Made by a program: the position numbers and the translations under genes. A model generated the notes under the pieces. The model was not told the origin of the DNA, did not search any database, and saw nothing but the letters and a program-made list of their open reading frames with translations. A stretch of DNA of 64,000 nt from Fratercula arctica (taxonomy: Eukaryota; Chordata; Aves; Charadriiformes; Alcidae): positions 33,008,727 through 33,072,726 of the forward strand of contig CANTUZ010000001.1 of assembly GCA_947846985.1 (NCBI GenBank), given 5' to 3'. Positions 12,187 to 24,640 of the stretch are shown here, one piece after another. Numbering within the stretch: the stretch's first letter is position 1; each line of letters opens with the position of its first letter.

Positions 12187-12232
12187 TTTTAATATATATA
12201 AATAAAATATAATACATATATTTTTACCCACT
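12187..12232. repeat. AT-rich low-complexity tract
   Basis: The sequence is made of TTAATATATATAAATAAAATATAAT-like steps and ATACATATATTTTTA, without a stable repeat unit. This is simple AT-rich sequence rather than a clean microsatellite. Confidence 0.8.
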
Positions 12233-15023
12233 CCATATCCACTAGCTCTCCAATTTGGAGACTTATGGCTGCATGTAGCTTCCATTGTCAGCTGTAAGTT
12301 AGAAACATTATGGAAGTGACAGCGGGATGGATCGCTGTGGTCAGGTCTGTGTTTGGGTGGAGCAGATGAAATTCTGCCAGGTAGTAATGCAGAAAAGATA
12401 TTTCTGGCCGCTACTCACAAGTGAGGTGTACAAGCATAGAGAGATGAATTTGAACATGCACCAAGAGGCATGGGATCTCATTTAAAGTCCCGCAAACTTT
12501 GTTACAATATGCCCATTGACAGCTCTTGCCATCTTGGATTCAGCCCAGAATGAATGCTTCTGAATACTAGAAAATAAATGGGAAATGGACCTTGAAGTGG
12601 TCTTTCAGGTTTGTGTACAGGGTATACTTACATAGTGTTTATTGTTTTAGTAGAAGACTATTTGGTACTCACTTTATATTTAAAAAAATTCTCCAATTAA
12701 CTCTGATTAGAATGTTAGTATTATTTTAGTGAAGTTTTAATTTAACAGAAACTGTTCTGTGTTATAAACGTGGTTTTGGTCACTTAGTAGGGATGGTAAA
12801 TACACTTTAATATAACTTTCTTTAGCTGGTACTGTACAAGATTTCTTTTCATTTACAATGTATATGCATCATAAAGGGGTCAAAATAAACTATAATTGAA
12901 ATAACTTTGCTTCCGGGGATATTCTTTCCTATTTTATTTTTACGCATTCACTATTTTGTATGCCTTAACTGAACTGTTTCAATTTAATAATTTCTATCAC
13001 TTTATAGTGGTGAATTTGTTCTTGTTGCAGTTTGGGCTTTGTAATTTCACTTAGCACTTTTCCTGGGAAGCCAGAACGTTAAATAAGCGTAGAAAAGATT
13101 TGCTGTACATCAATTTTGATTATCCTGAAAGCACTACACAGTTTAGATCTATAAACACATGTACAGATATTTTAAGCATGGAGGCAATTCTGCTAAACTT
13201 GATGAGTCTGTTTTCAAAGTTAGAGGAATGAAATAGGAGTTTCTAAGCAGTAAGTGCACAGACCCCTACTTGTCCCTGAAATTCAATATTTCCAGAGTGT
13301 GGCTTACTAAAGTAGGGGTGTGTTTTCTTTTAACCGAACTAATAGGAAAAAAGTTAGAGGGAAGCAAGGTCTCCCGGTGACATGAAACCGACAGTTTGAA
13401 AGATGCTGCGTGTGGTCTATTTTACAGCTGATGCCCCTTCTACCCACAGCTGACAGCAGCAGCAGAAAAACAAAATCTTGCTGCTTAAATTTGATGGTTC
13501 ATCTGTATCGTTAGTAAATCACACTAGCTAATAGGAGGTTTTAATATATGATACTATATTTTAATAGCTATCTGGTATAACTATTAAATTATGATATTGC
13601 CCATTAAAATTTCTTACTAATTAATGAAAATTTTCTTCTGAAAAGGTGATTCCCCACCCCCGTCCCGTTTTGTCCCTAGGGAAGCTTTATTAATTTCAAC
13701 AGAGAATTGCTAGTGATGTTGCTTCTATTTTACAAATAAGTTGGAGCTCCTTTTAGTAGGGGCTCTGGGTGTTTCGGGAAGCACGCATTAAAAAATAAAG
13801 AAGAGTTGTGTTGTTCAGGGAGAAAGGAGAAGGAACAAAATAGGAACACTGAAAATCAAGATGAACACTTAATAGAGAATAAAAATATCCATACATGAGT
13901 TGGGGGGAAAAAAGACCATGATGAAGAGGGAAGAGAGAGAAAATAAAGCAAACTGCTGTGCATTGCCCAGGAATTTATACAAACAGCCCTAAGTAATGTC
14001 TGCAAAAGCAACATTTTCTACATATTGTTTGGATGGAATCTGGGGCATTTTTCTTATAGTTTTGTTGGTTTTGACTGACTTTCCTTACAACTGAAAAACA
14101 CAGTTTACCAAGGATTTTTCTTTTCCACAGTACTTCCATTCAGGAATTCCTTGTTCATGCAGGGGAAGATCTATTTCTTGCAACAAGTTTCTTTCATGGG
14201 AGAATTGACAGTGATGCACGTGGTATTGCATAAAGATGTTAGCACTGTAATAGCCAAATTGAGCAGAGCAGAGGCTTTGTAGTCCCTGCTAAAAGCCCAA
14301 GAACTTACCTTGTTTGGAGAGCTGGCGAGAACTTTTACTCAGGAGGCACTAGTAAAGATCAGTATGTTGTTCACACTATGAAAGCCCTAAAGATGCAATG
14401 ATCCCTAAGCACCATCAAACAGAAGATGAGATCCTTGTGTCATGAAAAAGCCAAGCGTTCCTTTGGCTCTGCTTTGGGGGACAGAGAGATCCTGGTACCC
14501 AGCAGGAACACAATACAGCAGCGCTGTAAAGGGCACTACTGATAGTAAAATTATCATGATAATGCAGCAGGACTAACAAAATTTTGTTTCAAATATCCAG
14601 GGAGAACTGCCTTTTTGCACAAAGGAAATGAGAAGATTTTTGAATTTTTTTTTTCTTTTTTTTTTTTCTGGGGTTCTTCTGCTCTTCTCACCCTCTGCTT
14701 TCTCCAAGTGACATATCTGTGACAGGCCATTTCATCACAGTGACAATTATTTCCTTGCAAATTTCAGATCCTCTCCATGAAAGAACCATTGCAACTTCCT
14801 TTTTTAATCTCGTTTTGCATCCCAGCCCTCTTCCTGCTGAGATACCTGTCCCTCCTATTTCACAAGGTCAGACTATGGTACCACAGTTGCATAGTTTTTC
14901 TTTGAAGGGAGTGTGGTTATGTTCAAAATTGTTAAAAAACATAATTTTGAACCATCAAGTAAGGGGGGAGGAACAGAGCAAATTTGATCATCTGATTGTG
15001 GGGGATGTTTTCCAGTATTAGAT

Positions 15024-15036
15024 TATATATATATAT
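15024..15036. repeat. (TA)n microsatellite, short
   Basis: About six TA steps are followed by T5 and AAATA. Another short TA array of similar length is at 46,172-46,189. Both are short enough that large length polymorphism is not expected. Confidence 0.8.
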
Positions 15037-15626
15037 TTTTAAATACATTGAGATAATAAGGCATATTATTAATAAGCAGTAATTATACTCCTGTCAGAAA
15101 TCCAGCATGAATGTTGCAAGGTGCAGAAGCTTTTGCCAAGCAGCCTGTATTCAGCCATCAATACTTTCATAATCTCTACAGAAGTAAGTAAATATAGAGA
15201 TCTGATCTGTTTGGTAAATTCTTTGAACGAGTTCCTTGTTTCTTAGTAACATGTGCTGCCGGAGGACTGTCCTAGAAGTATGCGAGATATTAGCCTACCT
15301 GTCTGTCACAAAGGTAAAGTAGGCCATGCCATAGGATCTCAAATGTAAGCAACACGGAGAACAAAGTCATGAGTCTTCCAGCACTGTTTAGAAAAGCAGA
15401 GCTTTATCAGTGCTGCCACTGGCATCAGTACAGCAGCTGTTTGCCCTTTTTCTCAGCCTTTACACTTAACATCCAGAGCACACAGGGGAGAGGATAGTAT
15501 CAGCTGTAGTGTGTGTGACACCATTTCTGGGACAAGCAGAGAAGCTCCAGTGATTAAATGTTTAGTGGCCTCTTGGTGGCATTACAGGGGAGCCTTCCTG
15601 GCCTGTAATCTCCTCTTAAGATAGAG

Positions 15627-15632
15627 AAAAGG
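15627..15632. repeat. Left target-site duplication of the solo LTR
   Basis: AAAAGG directly precedes the TG that opens the LTR at 15,633. The six bases after the closing CA (16,196-16,201) are GAAAGG, matching at five of six positions. A 6-bp duplication fits integration by class II (ERVK-like) endogenous retroviruses. Confidence 0.6.
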
Positions 15633-16195
15633 TGTGGTGGGTTGACCTTGGCTGGCACGCAGGTGCCCACCCAGATGCTCTCTCACTCCCCCTCCTCAAT
15701 AGGACAAACGGGAAAAATAAAATGAAAAAATCATGGGTTGAGATAAAGGCAGTCTAATGAAGAAAAACAAAGACTGCGTGGGGAAGCAAAGCACAAAGAT
15801 GTATTCTCTACTTCCCATCAGCAAGCGATGTCCAGCCACTTTGGTGGAAGCAGAACCCCAGGATGCATAGCAGTTGCTTCAGAAGACGAATGCCTTAATA
15901 ACGAATGCCCCTGCTCCTCCTCCTTGCTCTTAACCTTTATTGCTGAGCACAACATTGTGTGATATGGGACATCTCTTTAGTCATTTAGGGTCAGCTGTCC
16001 TGGCCCTGTCCCCTCCTAACCTCTTGCCCACCCCCAGCCTACCGTCCTTTGTGGGGTGTTGGAGAGGCGGCCAGCCTTGATGCTCTGCAGGTGCTGCTCA
16101 GCAGCAGCCAACGTGGATGGGTTACCAACACCCTCCTGGCCACAACATGGGCTGCTATGGGTAAAGTTAGCCCCATCCCTGCCAGACCCAATACA
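15633..16195. mobile_element. Solo LTR of an avian endogenous retrovirus
   Basis: A 563-bp element begins TGTGGTGGGTTGACC and ends ACCCAATACA, so it has the TG...CA ends of a retroviral LTR, and it is flanked by near-identical 6-bp sequences (AAAAGG/GAAAGG). The opening, the segment CATTGCTGAGCAC near 15,940 and GGTCAGCTGTCCTGGC near 15,990 match an LTR family I recall as common in birds, usually grouped with ERVK-like elements. No gag, pol or env sequence lies on either side, so this is a solo LTR left by recombination between the two LTRs of a provirus. The transcriptional direction is not certain, so no strand is given. The short open frames inside it are chance. Confidence 0.85.
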
Positions 16196-16201
16196 GAAAG
16201 G
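16196..16201. repeat. Right target-site duplication of the solo LTR
   Basis: GAAAGG directly follows the terminal CA of the LTR and pairs with AAAAGG at 15,627-15,632, with one mismatch at the first base. Confidence 0.6.
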
Positions 16202-19200
16202 AAAGAATCCTTCCATGAAGAGGCAAAAGGACAGAGAAGCTGTCCGTGTAGAGAGAGAAGATAGCAGGAATGGTACCAGAGAGGCATCGGTGTACAGAAG
16301 CGGCTTGCGGAGTTGTGCAGAGAAGGACAGTACTAGTGGTGAGTACACGAGTGCAATCCAGCACCGGTATAGCCATGTTCTCCAGCTCACAAAGCAATTT
16401 TTATAAGAAGTCAATCACTGTTCAAGGTTTTCAGCAGACGTGCAATACTTTCAACATTTGATGCCCAGAGCTAGTAATGATCATAAATTCAAAGACTTAA
16501 ACTTCTGCAATTAATACTGATGGCTCCTGACAGTACTATTCTCCACTGCAAAGAAAATTCAATCAAAAATCCTACACTTACAGATACTTGTGATCAAACA
16601 GCACAAACATGACCAACATTTTAAAGTGTGATGTTGTATATATGTGGAATAAAGTTTGAACTATTCTGTGATGTGGTTAGTTACTACAGGAAAAATCCGC
16701 ATATATTTATTCATGCGGTACGTGACTCTATTACTCATGCTGTTTCTTCAGTGAGTTATTTTTGACTAAAGTGCCACAGTTTCACAAAATGACCCATCAG
16801 CTTATAATAAAATGCCCTTTTAGTAAGTTACTGCTGAAAGGATGTACAGAGAAAGTAATGAAAATCTACCAGGCTTCATAACACAAGTTTTCATTTCCGT
16901 TCTTTCAGTCTGTTGCAAAATTTCCAGACAGGACATCCATAACAGGGCCCTGATAATTTGCTTAGGAAGCTGCCTTTGCTGTATTTAACTTTTTATTTTT
17001 TTCTCAATATCTCATATTTCTATATCCTATTTCATTAATGATGTTGAAAAATACTGGTATTGCAAATTAGTTATGGGTCAGCAGCTGCTAATTTTACAAA
17101 GCTGCACCATTTCCTTCCCAACTTTGCTGACATGCTCATATGTCATTCTGTGGCTGCCCAGGGTAGATGTGAATATCAAATAGAATGCAGAATATTGCTT
17201 TTTCATGTATCTGAAAGACTAGATAATGGTTCCACTAAAATTTGGAAGGATAAATTAAGTATTCTAGAAGTGAGGGGCTGTATGCATAGCTGTCCTGATA
17301 AAAAGGTAACAGTTGTGAGGGTTTTTTAGGGGAAAAAAAAAATTAATAAAATCCTAGCACTCATGGATATGACCAGCCTGTGTAAATATGAGAGAACCTA
17401 GTGTGGTAAGCCTGCTGTTGAGAAAAAACTTATGTTTATGTACAGTGAGTTGTGGTGTTAGTCAGAAGAACCATTAATGGCTCATCAGCTGTCTCAGGAG
17501 AATCAGAAACCTCTCCCTGTCCCCTCCCCACCAGTTCTGTAAGAACTTAAAATTTTTGCCAGTTTTGAGACTGGTGGCAGTGACATTTTCTTTACTGCAA
17601 ATGATCTCTTTGGGCGAATGGTTCCAGCACCAGGATGGGTAGCTACTGACCAGGCGTGACTGCCAGTTGGGAGAGTAGAAAGCTTGTAGGGGAATGCATT
17701 TCTCCATATTGAAAGAGAATTTCCTCCCTCCCACCAGTTTTGAGGTAAGATCCACGCAGATATCTAGAAGTGGTTATTCTGCACCATGTCTTTTATCTCC
17801 ATTGTTTACCTCCCAGCCTTCCGAATTAATTTTGGCCTCAACATACAGAGGCTAAGGCAGAAACTGGGTTGTTTCTCAATACTCAGCTTAGGTTTCCTCA
17901 ACCTGGAAGCATCAGTTTCCTGAAAGAAGCTATGCCAGGGAAAGTTCATCTTGCCCTCTTCTCGTGCTCCTTTGTCTAGAGGAGCTAAGAAACCGCTTCT
18001 GCCACTGCTATGTGACTGCTTACAAATGTAATGTATTAGTGACTGCCAGGGCAAGTGAACATAGTATTTCCTCCACGATAGGTGGTGTAAGTTTGAAAAT
18101 GCTGCTGTGATGCACAAAGAGAAGGAAAAAAACTGTCCATTAAATATTTGGAAAGAATCTGGGGAATTATCTGCTTTGACTAATGTGGTTCATAGCTGTG
18201 GTTTCAGTGGGAAGCTGGTGAAAGCCAGATGTGTGGAGATAGTTATTTAGAAATGTTTCTTCTACAACAGCTAGAGCATGAGAAGGAAGGGATGAGGGAA
18301 GAGCAAGCTCAGCGGACCTTTCATGTAGACAAGCCCAGGAACCTCCCCAGATTCTCACTTCTGGCCTCCTGAATCTGAGATTCTCGGAACTTGTCTACAT
18401 ATTACCTTACAAAAGATGCCTCATGCCCTTGCTAGGGTCTTTGTAGTGAAGTGTCAGGAGGAAATGTACCTATATAAACAGTTGATTGGTATTTTTAAAT
18501 TTTTTTTGGTTGGTTTTCGGGAAGACCAAAGCTCAAACCTGCTTCTGTGAGAAGTTCAACCGATTGATAAGGTGATATTTCTTCTTTTATTTATGGGCTT
18601 GGTATGACTTGGAGCTCAGCTCGGCAGACATGTAGGCATATTGCTGGTTCTGACACTGATGTATGTCAGGTTGCAAACTACCTCAAGTACATATGATAAA
18701 GTCACATTAGAGATTTTAGGCCATTTTTAAACATACAGTCTTTTGGCCTGAATGGACTTCACATGAAGTTGCACTTCAGAAAGTTTTTCAGCCAGCAGCT
18801 GACTATTTTCATGATGCCTTGGAGATGTGGCTGTATCGAAGACCTTGAATAGGGCAACCTGATGCTTCTGTAGTTCAGCTGGCAGGAGTGTGGGCCAGAG
18901 AATAGGCACAGGCAGTTCCAGTCTCTGACATAAACGTTTGTTCTTGCTTAGGATGGTGATTTCCTCAGTCCTCACTGGTAGGTTTTCTGTCCCTTTTTAT
19001 AGCAAATGCTACTCTGTACAGAAACAGTCCTGTGATTAAAATGGAGAGTAAGGAGTCGTGAGGGTTCCAAAACCAAATTTTTGGGTCCCATATGTCTACT
19101 GAGTAGATTTGCGTGTTCTTCCAGAAACCTCCTCCAAAATATCTTTGCATCTTGTTCTCTTTTCTGTACATCTGTCTATTGTGAACGTGCTCAATATTAA

Positions 19201-21689
19201 TTGCAAGTCCACAAACCCACAGTTGATTCCAACAGAACACTTTTTTTTTCATATGTACAGTGTTGTTTTTATCTTTTTTTTTGTTTTATTCTGGACTCCA
19301 AAAAAACATAGCCAGAAAAAGTAGTTATAAACAACATTGCAGCTTGGGCTAAACTCAGAGAAGCAAAGCAGGAGTTAAAGTTGAAAATTATGTCTTACAA
19401 TTAACTATTCAGCTCATTTTGTTGGTGGTGACTACATTAGTGTCCAAGAAAATGTGTGATCTTATATATTACTCATGCTATAGTCCTTAGGCATAATAGG
19501 GTTAGTTGAGGACAGAGTGTCAGGTGTAGTACTTGTCATTACTGTTGATTTGCCTAGTTGCATGCTGTTGTGGATTTATGTTGCACTATTAATAGTTGAA
19601 TGTGGATTTTTCTCTGACTTGGTGACTTTTTTTTTAAAAAAAAAGCTTCTTGGCATGCTTTATTTCCCTGTCATTTTCAACAGCAAATGTTTGCTGTTAA
19701 ATGCAGTTTGTCTCCAGTTTTGATTCTTCATTAAAGAAAGCAGCATGTTAAAATGAATGGTACAAATTCAACTGTTTGCTTCTCTTTTGTAAATGCTGGT
19801 AATGTGTACTAGTAATTACATTGCTATTGTACGGTAAAAAATATTCTTTTTTCTGTTCAGTAACTCTACCTTCCGTTGTGTAACTGCTCCATAAAGGTCA
19901 TCTTTTTACCAGACAATAATCTGAAATGTCATGCTTTCCAATATGTTTAACCAGTTCATATCTAGATACATACTTGGTGGAGCAGAGCACTTTGCTAAAT
20001 GAGTTTCGGAGATCGGCAAAGTAATTTAATTAAAAATAAATTGAACTCTAGCATTCTTCTTCCTGCGCCTGCACCTTGCTACTTTGATATCATCAGCCAA
20101 TTTTGAGAATACATGTAGTTGATCTCTGTTTTCTGTTTATAAATGTGGCTGATGTACTTTATTCCAAAAAACTGTGGTTAACACAATGGCAATGATTTAA
20201 CAAAAAGAAACACTTTATGCCTGAAAGCTGTTTGCCTTCTGGCGTTCTCCTGGGATTCTGGTAAAACACAGGGAAGTGAAACAACTACCTGCATGTTTGA
20301 GTAGGTCTGTAAATGCTGAGCATGCATGTGTCTGACCAGAGGCACTTGCATTTGGTGGTTATGTATTTTTGGAGCGGTGTTTTGAATATTTCATACTAGT
20401 TCATTTGGGCACACACGTGTTACATGTGGGCATGCAGTGCACACCATGGCAGAAAGCAACCTGTAACCTCTACAGCATTAAAGGCTTTTAGTGCAGGATT
20501 TAGCCTAATATTTCAAATACTTGTCCTCTGTACTGGATGTTCTCCAGGGAGAACAAAAACCTGCCAGCATTTTGTTCCTATTCTCACTCTTTTAATTTCC
20601 ATTATTTTCCAGACTGTTCGCATTTCCCTTAGACACTTGCCATTTTGCCACCTTCTTTTCCCTCCTTGTACATATAGAAGAGTGGTTTAGAAGGAACTAA
20701 CAAGGAGAGATGGGAAGGCTTCCTAATATCTCATAAAGGGAGAATTTACTTCATGAAGCAAAGAGTTAAACTGTCTTACACAGCCAGTTAAGTGTCTGTC
20801 TTTTACTATGGATATGTGCATGCCCTTGTGCAGTTTAATGTAATTTATGTTGGTAGCATACGCTGTTCTTGCTTAGTGACCTGGGCTCAGACTGTGACAC
20901 GTTCTGTGCAGCCTGACAGTGAGGGAGAAAGACCTGCAGATACACCCGGGTGTAAGACAGGATTGTTAAAACTGAGACAGTAAGGTGAAGTTGAAGATTG
21001 TATTGTCTGCTCATTATTTGCAAGCAGATAAAAATCAGGTCTGGTAATTCTTGCAAGGTCCTTGACCAGTCATTAAACTACTTGCCTTAAGAAAGACCTG
21101 CCAAGTTGGCAATTAATGAGACTTAATCTGATTAAGAATGTTTTAAAATTAGTCATGTGTGAAATTGTGGTATAAGTTTCTTTCACCTCCCTACAATTTC
21201 TGCTGGTACATAAGTGCTGAATTACTGCTGGTCTATCCTTGAACTGGAACTGAGCTTATCTGAAATGATACTAAATGTAGAGATGATTTTGTACTTTCTG
21301 AGATTTGAAAATGTGTTGCCATCTTTAAAAGATACACGCAAAGCAGGAGTATGCTTTAAATAAATCGGGTTTTGTTTTTCTGAGATTACATATGTGTATG
21401 TGTATAGTATATGTATTTTATAAAATACTTCACACGTACATTATAGCTATTACGTACCTTCCTTGCTCTGTTCTGATTTTCAGGGATGTGTTTCTTTTCA
21501 TGTTACCAAGAAAACTATTTGGTTGACTTTAAGGTCATCAACAAAACCAGTCTTGCCTTTTGACACCATTATCATTTGGTTGCTTCTTGGTGTCTCAAAC
21601 ATAGTAACCCTCATTTCCTTATTCCTATGTATGAAATCTTAGAGACTACCAATAGTATTTACTGGCCTTAGTATCTAGGAATGTGAATT
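16196..21689. other. Unique non-coding stretch
   Basis: No gene or confident repeat is seen. Short T or A runs occur (for example 19,230-19,290 and 19,627-19,645). A piece near 20,040-20,140 vaguely resembles minus-strand CR1 in the zone before the RT catalytic motif, but it is too degraded to call. The 82-codon minus-strand frame at 18,727-18,975 has no recognisable domain. The remaining sequence has the composition of an intron or intergenic spacer. Confidence 0.55.
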
Positions 21690-22630
21690 GTGACTGAGGG
21701 CACTCTCTTTATGTGGACACAAACCAGAGATGTATGTAAGCCATTTAGGAAAGCAACCAAAGGAGTATGAGGTAAGAGGTTACAGATGGCTATGGACAGA
21801 TTGGAGGAGTACAGGGGAATGATGAGACGGTATTGACCAGTATGATAAGCAATAGTTTTCAGCATACTGTGAATAAAAGTATTTTGGAGGCATCTTGACA
21901 AAGCATATTTTAGTGGTCTCTGCTTGGAAATGTTTAGCTAGTAGGCGGTGGAAGCTGGCATTGTTGGAAGAGCTGACATCAGCATAAAAAGTAAGAAAAT
22001 ACATCAGGTGTGAGATGAGCAGTAGAGAGCCTTAAAAGTGAGAACAAATTATATTGGATGCACCAAAGGCAAAGAGGAGCCACATGAATGACCAAGGGAG
22101 ACAACCTTTGCAACAGGCAAGATTGTGTGTGTCAAGTATAGAGAAGAGGATGCCTGTAATGATTTAATGATGAGAGCTTTGCCCAGGAGCACGAGCTGTG
22201 TGAATGGATAGGAAAAGCTATATCATAGAAAGGTTATGTAGAATGTATCCACTGAACTGACACGTAATTGGGATTTGAGAGACTGAGTTGAAAATGTCAT
22301 CCATGTTGTGGTTTGCATGACAGGCAAGACAGTGATATTGTCCAGAATGATTAGAGGAGGATATGTAGTGTTGAGATAGGGGAAGATGTTATCTGCTTTA
22401 TATTACTCATTCTGGTCTTGAGCAAGACATCTCATGGGGGAGGAAGAGGCAGAAAGACTACAAGGGGGATGTTAGTGTTGGAGGAAGAGGGTTTAGTGGG
22501 GATAGTAGAACACAAGCAAAGAGCAGAAATGGTGGATTTATGGATCATCCACTGGGAATTTCTGTTTGCTGATGTTGTGCAGAGATATGGCATGGATGGA
22601 AGGAGATTAAGAACAGAGCTGCTTTGAGTT
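21690..22630 (-). mobile_element. Ancient L2-like LINE remnant
   Basis: The plus strand is purine-rich and matches, by memory of the pattern, the reverse complement of the C-terminal RT region and 3' part of an L2-type LINE found in several amniotes. Matching landmarks occur in the right order: GAGCCTTAAAAGTGAGA near 22,030, GATGAGAGCTTTGCCCAGGA near 22,170, GGTTATGTAGAATGTATCC near 22,233, GAGTTGAAAATGTCATCCA near 22,285, and GATATTGTCCAGAATGATTA near 22,333. On the minus strand these correspond to the RT C-terminus with many stops and indels, so no open frame survives. The 21,690-22,030 part would be the 3' UTR. The ends are uncertain by about 100 bp. Confidence 0.65.
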
Positions 22631-24465
22631 CCCCACAGAAGCTGGTGGAGAAGGCGGCCACTTGAAATTTGGTATTTGTTGGATTAAGAAGGACTTTCGG
22701 GATAAAATATCTATCAAAGTTTCACGTATATTTTATCATGTACCTACAATGCAAGACCCTAGGATATAGTATAGTTGCAGATAATTTTCAAAGACAGATG
22801 ACTTTATCACCAAAAACATTTGGATTGGGGCAACTTTTAAAAGACTGCTGAAAACTGACTGGGAGTAGCATGTGCTTTAGGGAACAGTGATGACTGTATC
22901 AGAAGATTACAAACTCATTGGGGTGCTGTATTTTAGATGAGAATAAGCTCTAACTTTTTGAAGACAACCATGAGAACCAAAAATATCTCCAGATCATCCT
23001 GTACTGCGAATAACCATAGATCAGAACTTTTGCATAAACCATATTTGTAGCTAAGTAAATATATTAGTTTTTTTAGAAGTGATGTGCACTTGTTCTTTAC
23101 TCTCTTGAACGATGATTTCTGCAATGCAGACTTCAAAGAATAGGGAAGAGAGCCAGCGTCCTCTGGGATTTCGGCTGTATTCAGGAAGACAAGGAGTATA
23201 TTAGAATTCACTTAATTTTTTAGATTTCACTAATTTCTAGAATCGAGATTGTCAGTTTTTGTAAACTGGCACAAAGCTGTTGAAATGAAGAGTGCAGAAG
23301 AACTGACAATGTACATTAAAAAGTGTCTTTGGAGCAGAATTTATGTTAAAAACCAAACCAATTATTGTTTCCGTTGCTCAGAGGATTTCTTTTGCTGTGT
23401 GAGACTTAAATATAAGAGAGTTTGGTTTTGGTTTGTGGTTTGTTTTTGGTTTTTTGTTTTTTTTTTTTTTTTGTGTAGAAGGTCCCAAGTGACATCTGAA
23501 AACAAATACATGGAATAATAACTTGGAGCATAAGATTTGCCATTTGTCATCCCAGACTTAATTATGGATAGACTAAGGAAGTAAATTCTGTTCAGTACTC
23601 TAATTTGTAAAATGGCAGCTCAGTATGTTGAGAAAATCCTAAGTGATGTTTCCAGTGGTGCTTTTTAAATAATTTTTGTCAATAAAAAAGAATAAAAGCA
23701 TAAAACTTCTGAAGAAAAATAACCCCAAACCCAAAACAGAATTTATGCCCCATCTTAGTAATTTGTGGAAGATAAGTTAACTTTTTTGAGTTATTGAGTA
23801 AAAAAACCCCATGTATTTGATAAAGGATAGATGATTCCGCATTTTTTATGCAGCTATTCTTTTCTTTGTCTTGATAAATTCTGCTTTAATAGTATACTAC
23901 TGAATGTAGTATAATTTTTAATTAAAAAAAGTTGAATAACTGGAGTTTTGGGGTCGGAAGGGTTATGCAGAGACATTTATTTTATTGTATGCATTTGCTT
24001 TGTCTCTCATTCTTTGTACCAGGGGTTTTGAATTATTAGTGAATGCTGTGAAGGGCCAGATTCTGGTCAGTACTGCAGAACAGTATGAAAGGGCCCTTTG
24101 AATACAGTATGAAAGGAGAGTTGAAAATTTACAGCCTGCAGGGGACCATCAGTGGGCTGAAGCTGGCATTTCTGGCTTCCTGCCAGACCTTTCCCTTTGT
24201 GTGACTAACTTCAGGGTTGGACAAGGAGGGATCTCCAGGTGGCTTAGCATCCTGCTTTTCCTTTTCTCTGCTCCACTGACTTGAACTCACCTGTAGTACA
24301 GCCAAAGCGATTCAATCCTACATTCAGAGGTCGGGCAATAATATAAAAAAAAGGAAAGAAAGAGCCAAAATAAACTCCAAAAGACAAGAAGAAAGCTTAA
24401 AATCCATGGATATAGCTGGCAAAATCAACAGACTGAATTTCCCCATAGCTTTGTAGAAATCCTAG
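22631..24465. other. Unique AT-rich stretch with T/G-rich low complexity
   Basis: No gene is recognised. The main feature is a T/G-rich tract at 23,418-23,475. AT-rich sequence with A/T runs fills 23,640-23,940. At 24,084-24,114 the 12-mer ACAGTATGAAAG appears twice in close succession. Confidence 0.55.
23418..23475 (+). repeat. T/G-rich low-complexity tract ending in a long T run
   Basis: GTTTGGTTTTGGTTTG-type steps grade into TTTTTGGTTTTTTG and then a run of about 15 T. There is no constant unit. Its complement resembles the A/C-rich tracts at 38,262-38,294, 40,183-40,226 and 45,876-45,941. Confidence 0.8.
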
Positions 24466-24640
24466 CTGTAGGGGACCTCTGGAGGTTTGTAGTCAAATTT
24501 CCTGCTCAAAGCAGGACTATTACTAAACACTACTTCAGGTCAGTCAGGCTTTCCTTGGTCTACATTGATGAGATGGTTTCATACACTGGAGCGTTGTGCA
24601 GTCTAAGAGCTTTTTTACAGAAAATACAGCTCCCTCTTCT
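24466..24640 (-). mobile_element. Old CR1 LINE 3' fragment
   Basis: GGGGACCTCTGGAGG near 24,471, followed by TCAAATTTCCTGCTCAAAGCAGG, corresponds to the reverse complement of the CR1 3' UTR (family pattern: a GACCTCTGGAGG-like block, then a CCTGCTCAAAGCAGGG-like block). Similarity weakens after about 24,560 and is lost by about 24,640. The terminal octamers expected at the left end are missing or decayed. Confidence 0.6.

Larger units (their letters stand above)
11823..15632. other. Very AT-rich unique stretch
   Basis: No gene or known repeat is seen. AT-rich low complexity occurs at 12,187-12,232 (TA/AAT-rich) and 15,024-15,036 (TA repeat), with T runs around 14,646-14,667. The part 12,640-13,720 is dense in TAATTA, TTAAT and ATTTTA motifs. 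These can be homeodomain-type sites, but also occur by chance in such AT-rich DNA. Just left of the LTR, 15,567-15,580 carries CCACCAAGAGGCC on the minus strand, a weak CTCF-like match. Confidence 0.5.

Noticed and set aside
20040..20140. Possible minus-strand CR1 piece (ATATCATCAGCCAATTTTGA)
   Set aside because: Only one short landmark resembles the region before the FADD motif. The flanks do not continue the match.
23418..23475. T/G-rich tract as interstitial telomere repeat
   Set aside because: The unit TTAGGG is absent. It is irregular GGTTT-type low complexity.
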